This document shows, piece by piece, positions 52,250 to 55,579 of a DNA stretch of 55,579 bases. The stretch is from Bacteroidetes bacterium GWB2_32_14 (GTDB lineage: Bacteria; Bacteroidota; Bacteroidia; Bacteroidales; UBA12077). Both the position numbers and the translations under genes were made by a program. The stretch is taken from the NCBI GenBank assembly GCA_001768235.1, contig MENK01000006.1:27240-82818 (forward strand). Reading direction: 5' to 3'. Within the stretch, counting starts at the first letter, position 1. Every line of letters starts with the position of its first letter. Under the pieces are notes generated by a model. The model saw nothing but the letters and a program-made list of their open reading frames with translations, did no database searches and had not been told where the DNA came from.

Positions 52250-55222
52250 ATGAGCTTTTATACCAATCAACAAGATACTTTAAGAATCGATTTTAACGAT
52301 ACTTCGTTTAACTTATTGATGCAGCGGCGAATTCATAAAGTATTATTAATAGCCAGCAGTTACGACTCATTTATGCTCGAAGAAGATGGACGTATTGATG
52401 AACAGATTTTTAACGAATATGTATCATTGAACTTACGTTATCCTCCCATATTTATTCTGGCAAATACAGCCGAGCAGGCATTTGAAATCCTGCGTACCGA
52501 TAATATCGATTTAGTTATCAGTATGCTTCGTATTGGTGGAACTGATACTTTTAGTTTTGCACGTGAAATAAAAAAATTGTATCCTTCAGTACCAATTGTT
52601 GTTCTGACACATTTCTCCCGCGAAGTATCAATGCGTCTCGATAAGGAAGATTTAAGCGCAATCGATTATGTTTTTTGCTGGCTTGGAAATGCTGATTTAT
52701 TGTTGGCAATCATAAAACTTATTGAAGACAGGATGAATGTGAATTACGATGTTGAAGTCGTTGGTGTTCAAACCATTCTCCTGGTTGAAGATTCAATCCG
52801 TTATATATCTTCTTATTTACCCAATATTTACAAGATAATCTTTTTGCAATCGAAAGAATATATGAGGGAAGCATTAAACGAACATCAACAAATGCTTCGT
52901 ATGCGGGGGCGCCCCAAAATTCTTTTAGCAACTAACTACGAACAGGCTATCGAACTTTATGATAAATTCAGGTTTAACATGTTAGGTATTATTTCTGATA
53001 TCACTTACAAACGTAAAGGAGTAAAAGATAAACTTGCCGGAATTAAGTTATGCCAAAAGGTACGCGAAGAAGATGAGTTCATGCCGTTCCTGCTTCAATC
53101 GTCAGAAATGGAAAATATAAAGTATGCCGATGAGCTAAATGTGGGTTTTATACATAAATATTCAAAAACATTACCTATAGAACTTAGAAATTATATTATC
53201 AAGCAATTTGCATTCGGGGAGTTTATCTTTCGCGATCCGGAAACATTAAAACCTATAGGGCACGCTTCCGATTTGCAATCATTACAACATTTAATCTTAA
53301 CAATACCTGACAATTCACTCGAATATCATGCTAGTCGTAATGATTTGTCGAAGTGGTTAAACGCCCGTGCAGTATTTCCAATAGCACAACTCTTTAAATA
53401 TCTTACTTTAGGAGATTTTAAAAACCTGAAAGAAGCTCGAACATACATATATAAAGCGATATCAAGTTATAGAATGAGCAAGGGGAGAGGTGTTATTGCA
53501 AAATTCGATAAAAGCAGTTTCGACGAATACCTTATTTTTTCACGTATTGGCGATGGATCTATTGGAGGTAAAGCCAGGGGGCTTGCTTTTGTAAATTCAA
53601 TAATTAAAAAATACAATATTTTCAATAAATTCCCGGGTATAATAATTACGATACCCCGAACCGTTGTTTTAAGTACAGATATTTTCGATGAATTCATGGA
53701 AGAAAACGATTTGTATAAAATCGGAATGTCTGACAGAAGTGACGAAGAAATTCTTGATCACTTTGTTCAGGCAAAACTTCCAAGTCGTGTTTACCAAGAT
53801 TTATATGCATTTATTTCTGTAATACAAAACCCGATAGCCATACGTTCATCATCAAAATTGGAGGATTCACATTATCAACCGTTTGCAGGAATTTATTCAA
53901 CATATATGATTCCTAAAACCAGCAATGGCACGCTCATGATAAAAATGCTTTCCGATGCCATTAAATGTGTTTATGCTTCTGTATATTTTAAAGGAAGTAA
54001 AGCATATATGGCTGCAACATCAAATGTTATTGATGAAGAAAAAATGGGTATTGTTTTACAGGAAGTTTGTGGCACACAGTTCGGAAACAAATTTTACCCA
54101 ACAATATCAGGTGTTGCAAGATCAATAAATTTTTATCCAATTGAACCCGAAAAACATGACGATGGAATAGCGAATATTGCTTATGGGCTGGGTAAACAGA
54201 TTGTTGATGGAGGTGTTTCATTAAGATTTTCACCAAAATACCCGAAAAAGATATTACAGCTCTCATCGCCTGAACTTGCATTAAAAGATACTCAGAAGTT
54301 TTTTTATGCACTCGATATGTGTCCTACAAAATTTATCCCTTCCGTTGATGATGGAATAAATCTGGTAAAATACGAGATAAAAGAAGCAGAAAACGACTCT
54401 TCATTACGATTTGCGGCATCAACATATGATTTTCAAAACCATATCCTTCGCGATGGAATTATTTATGAAGGGAAGAGAGTTCTTACTTTTGCTAATATCT
54501 TAAAAAATGATATTTTCCCATTAGCCGAAATTTTAAGAACATTGCTCGAAGTTGGTCAGAAAGAAATGAGCAACCCCATAGAAATTGAATTTGCCGTAGA
54601 TTTGAATGTCGAAAAAGGAGAGCCTGTTGTGTTTAACTTTTTGCAAATCAGGCCCATTGTAGATAATGATCAAACTACAAATTTTAATATAAAAGATGTT
54701 AATAAAGAAGATACTATTATTTATTGTGAATCGGCTTTAGGTAATGGTAAAATTGATGATATTTACGATTTTGTATATGTTAAACCTGATGCATTTAAAT
54801 CGCTGGAAAGTGAGAAAATTGCGTTCGAAATAGGACAGATGAATGATAAATTTGTCAGAGAAAAGAAGAATTATGTTTTGGTTGGCCCGGGAAGATGGGG
54901 AACAAGCGATCCCAATTTAGGTATTCCTGTTAAATGGGCACATATTTCCCAGGCAAGAGTTATTGTTGAAAGCGGGTTAGAAAATTACAGGATCGACCCA
55001 AGCCAGGGAACACATTTTTTCCAAAACCTGACATCTTTTCGTGTTGGGTATTTTACTATTAATCCGTATATTAATGATGGGTTTTTTAATCTGGACTATT
55101 TAAATAAGTTTAAACCGGCTTCAGATAATAAATATTTAAGGCATATCAGGTTCGAAAATCCTATTAAAGTTATGATTGATGGGAAAAACAATAAGGGGGT
55201 AATCTTAAAAGAAAATATATAA
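52250..55222 (+). CDS. Degenerate receiver / receiver / PPDK-type ATP-grasp protein (paralogue 2)
   Basis: A 990-residue paralogue of the preceding gene, 23 bp downstream, lacking its GAF-like N-terminus. The first receiver-like unit (about 28-160) has methionine M92 at the phospho-acceptor site (DLVISMLRIGG). The second (about 173-318) keeps E180/D181, D250 (GIISDITYK) and K303. The ATP-grasp region starts near 433 (GDGSIGGKARGLAF) with IAIRSSSKLEDSHYQPFAG and ends with FNFLQIRPI near 795-803, followed by YVLVGPGRWGTSDPNLGIP. The two probably act together in a signal-controlled phosphotransfer or ligase reaction. No swivel histidine domain is evident. Confidence 0.8.
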   Translation: MSFYTNQQDTLRIDFNDTSFNLLMQRRIHKVLLIASSYDSFMLEEDGRIDEQIFNEYVSLNLRYPPIFILANTAEQAFEILRTDNIDLVISMLRIGGTDTFSFAREIKKLYPSVPIVVLTHFSREVSMRLDKEDLSAIDYVFCWLGNADLLLAIIKLIEDRMNVNYDVEVVGVQTILLVEDSIRYISSYLPNIYKIIFLQSKEYMREALNEHQQMLRMRGRPKILLATNYEQAIELYDKFRFNMLGIISDITYKRKGVKDKLAGIKLCQKVREEDEFMPFLLQSSEMENIKYADELNVGFIHKYSKTLPIELRNYIIKQFAFGEFIFRDPETLKPIGHASDLQSLQHLILTIPDNSLEYHASRNDLSKWLNARAVFPIAQLFKYLTLGDFKNLKEARTYIYKAISSYRMSKGRGVIAKFDKSSFDEYLIFSRIGDGSIGGKARGLAFVNSIIKKYNIFNKFPGIIITIPRTVVLSTDIFDEFMEENDLYKIGMSDRSDEEILDHFVQAKLPSRVYQDLYAFISVIQNPIAIRSSSKLEDSHYQPFAGIYSTYMIPKTSNGTLMIKMLSDAIKCVYASVYFKGSKAYMAATSNVIDEEKMGIVLQEVCGTQFGNKFYPTISGVARSINFYPIEPEKHDDGIANIAYGLGKQIVDGGVSLRFSPKYPKKILQLSSPELALKDTQKFFYALDMCPTKFIPSVDDGINLVKYEIKEAENDSSLRFAASTYDFQNHILRDGIIYEGKRVLTFANILKNDIFPLAEILRTLLEVGQKEMSNPIEIEFAVDLNVEKGEPVVFNFLQIRPIVDNDQTTNFNIKDVNKEDTIIYCESALGNGKIDDIYDFVYVKPDAFKSLESEKIAFEIGQMNDKFVREKKNYVLVGPGRWGTSDPNLGIPVKWAHISQARVIVESGLENYRIDPSQGTHFFQNLTSFRVGYFTINPYINDGFFNLDYLNKFKPASDNKYLRHIRFENPIKVMIDGKNNKGVILKENI

Positions 55223-55369
55223 TCAATTCAAAAACGGGGTAATAAATAATTGTTTTTTTATAAAGTATCTAAAGTTTTTATAAATCTTGTTTATCCAGAT
55301 TGCCATGAAACATGAGTAAAATCATGTTAATCTGTGTTCTTTAATAGATTTTTTTTATTAAAGAAAAAC

Positions 55370-55398
55370 TATTTTTGTACTGTTATTTCATTAACAGT
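55370..55398 (+). promoter_or_regulatory. gdhA promoter with adjacent perfect dyad
   Basis: TATTTTTG (55370-55377) is an exact -7 match. ACTGTTA (55379-55385) and TAACAGT (55392-55398) form a perfect inverted repeat across the predicted start site, fitting an operator or a leader hairpin. Confidence 0.5.
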
Positions 55399-55438
55399 GT
55401 TTTTAATTTAATGGTATTATTTTAAATAAATAAAAGTC

Positions 55439-55579
55439 ATGAACGTAGATAAATTAATTAATCAGCTGGAGAAAAAACATCCTGGAGAAGTTGAGTATCT
55501 TCAAGCTGTCAGAGAAGTTTTAGAATCAATCGAGGAAGTTTATAACCAGAACCCTCAGTTCGAAAAAGCAGGTATTATC
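55439..55579 (+). CDS. gdhA: Glutamate dehydrogenase (N-terminal 47 residues, cut by window edge)
   Basis: The frame from ATG 55439 is open to the end of the window. The segment VEYLQAVREVLESIEEVYNQ is the conserved N-terminal helix of hexameric NADP-type glutamate dehydrogenases, which make glutamate from 2-oxoglutarate and ammonia. Coenzyme preference cannot be confirmed from this fragment. It is monocistronic at its 5' side, with its own promoter. Confidence 0.8.
   Translation, partial: MNVDKLINQLEKKHPGEVEYLQAVREVLESIEEVYNQNPQFEKAGII

Noticed and set aside
48765-55222. Annotation of the two large proteins as phosphoenolpyruvate synthase
   Set aside because: Only the ATP-grasp part is recognisable; the swivel histidine and PEP-binding barrel are not seen, and two receiver domains are present instead.
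1-55579. CRISPR arrays, tRNA or rRNA genes, insertion sequences
   Set aside because: No regularly spaced repeats, no tRNA T-loop signatures, no rRNA-like blocks and no transposase or integrase frames were seen in reading both strands.

Overview
The window is AT-rich, gene-dense DNA from a member of the Bacteroidota, most likely a Bacteroidales/Marinilabiliales-type anaerobe or facultative anaerobe. The evidence is the gene families (Bacteroidota TonB receptor with a carboxypeptidase-D-like domain, DUF4924, DUF6089, tandem OmpH/Skp next to BamA), promoters that match the Bacteroidota -7 element TAnnTTTG, and A-rich leaders with few Shine-Dalgarno sites. Ferredoxin-dependent KorAB and a tungsten-type aldehyde ferredoxin oxidoreductase point to anaerobic metabolism. 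No rRNA, tRNA, CRISPR array or insertion sequence was found.

Layout. 1-4.4 kb (minus): end-truncated TonB receptor, lnt and an EamA transporter. 4.5-10.7 kb (plus): aldehyde dehydrogenase, LysE-type exporter, engB, prs, rplY/ctc, pth, an S4 RNA-binding protein and DUF4924. 10.7-15.5 kb: mixed housekeeping genes (DCC thiol protein, mannose-6-phosphate isomerase, Dabb protein, udk, PolB-like exonuclease, alpha/beta hydrolase, pdxJ). 15.6-24 kb (plus): an envelope block with a CBS-ACT protein, nadK, two small outer-membrane barrels, uppS, bamA, two ompH/skp copies and murI, followed by a minus-strand gamma-carbonic anhydrase. 24.8-27.7 kb: korAB.

27.9-29.7 kb is a compact three-gene type II restriction-modification island: C regulator, ScaI-like endonuclease and a convergent methyltransferase. 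Three copies of a shared operator sit at its two promoters. Low-coding, GC-richer spacers flank it, and a long imperfect palindrome resembling an integron attC site lies on the right.

30.6-39 kb: proline dehydrogenase, then a phosphate block of porin, pstSCAB, phoU and a PhoR-like kinase, headed by 11-bp-phased repeats resembling a Pho box. 39-43 kb (minus): yebC, and an Rrf2 regulator with IscR-like cysteines beside a YceI-porin-YceI cluster. 43-48.2 kb: a secreted metallo-hydrolase, then the aldehyde ferredoxin oxidoreductase divergent from DUF364, ThiF-like and ThiS/MoaD-like genes that may serve its metallopterin cofactor. 48.3-55.2 kb: a DivIC/FtsB protein and two giant tandem paralogues joining a degenerate receiver, an intact receiver and a PPDK-type ATP-grasp domain, the least explained genes here. 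The window ends in the start of a glutamate dehydrogenase gene.
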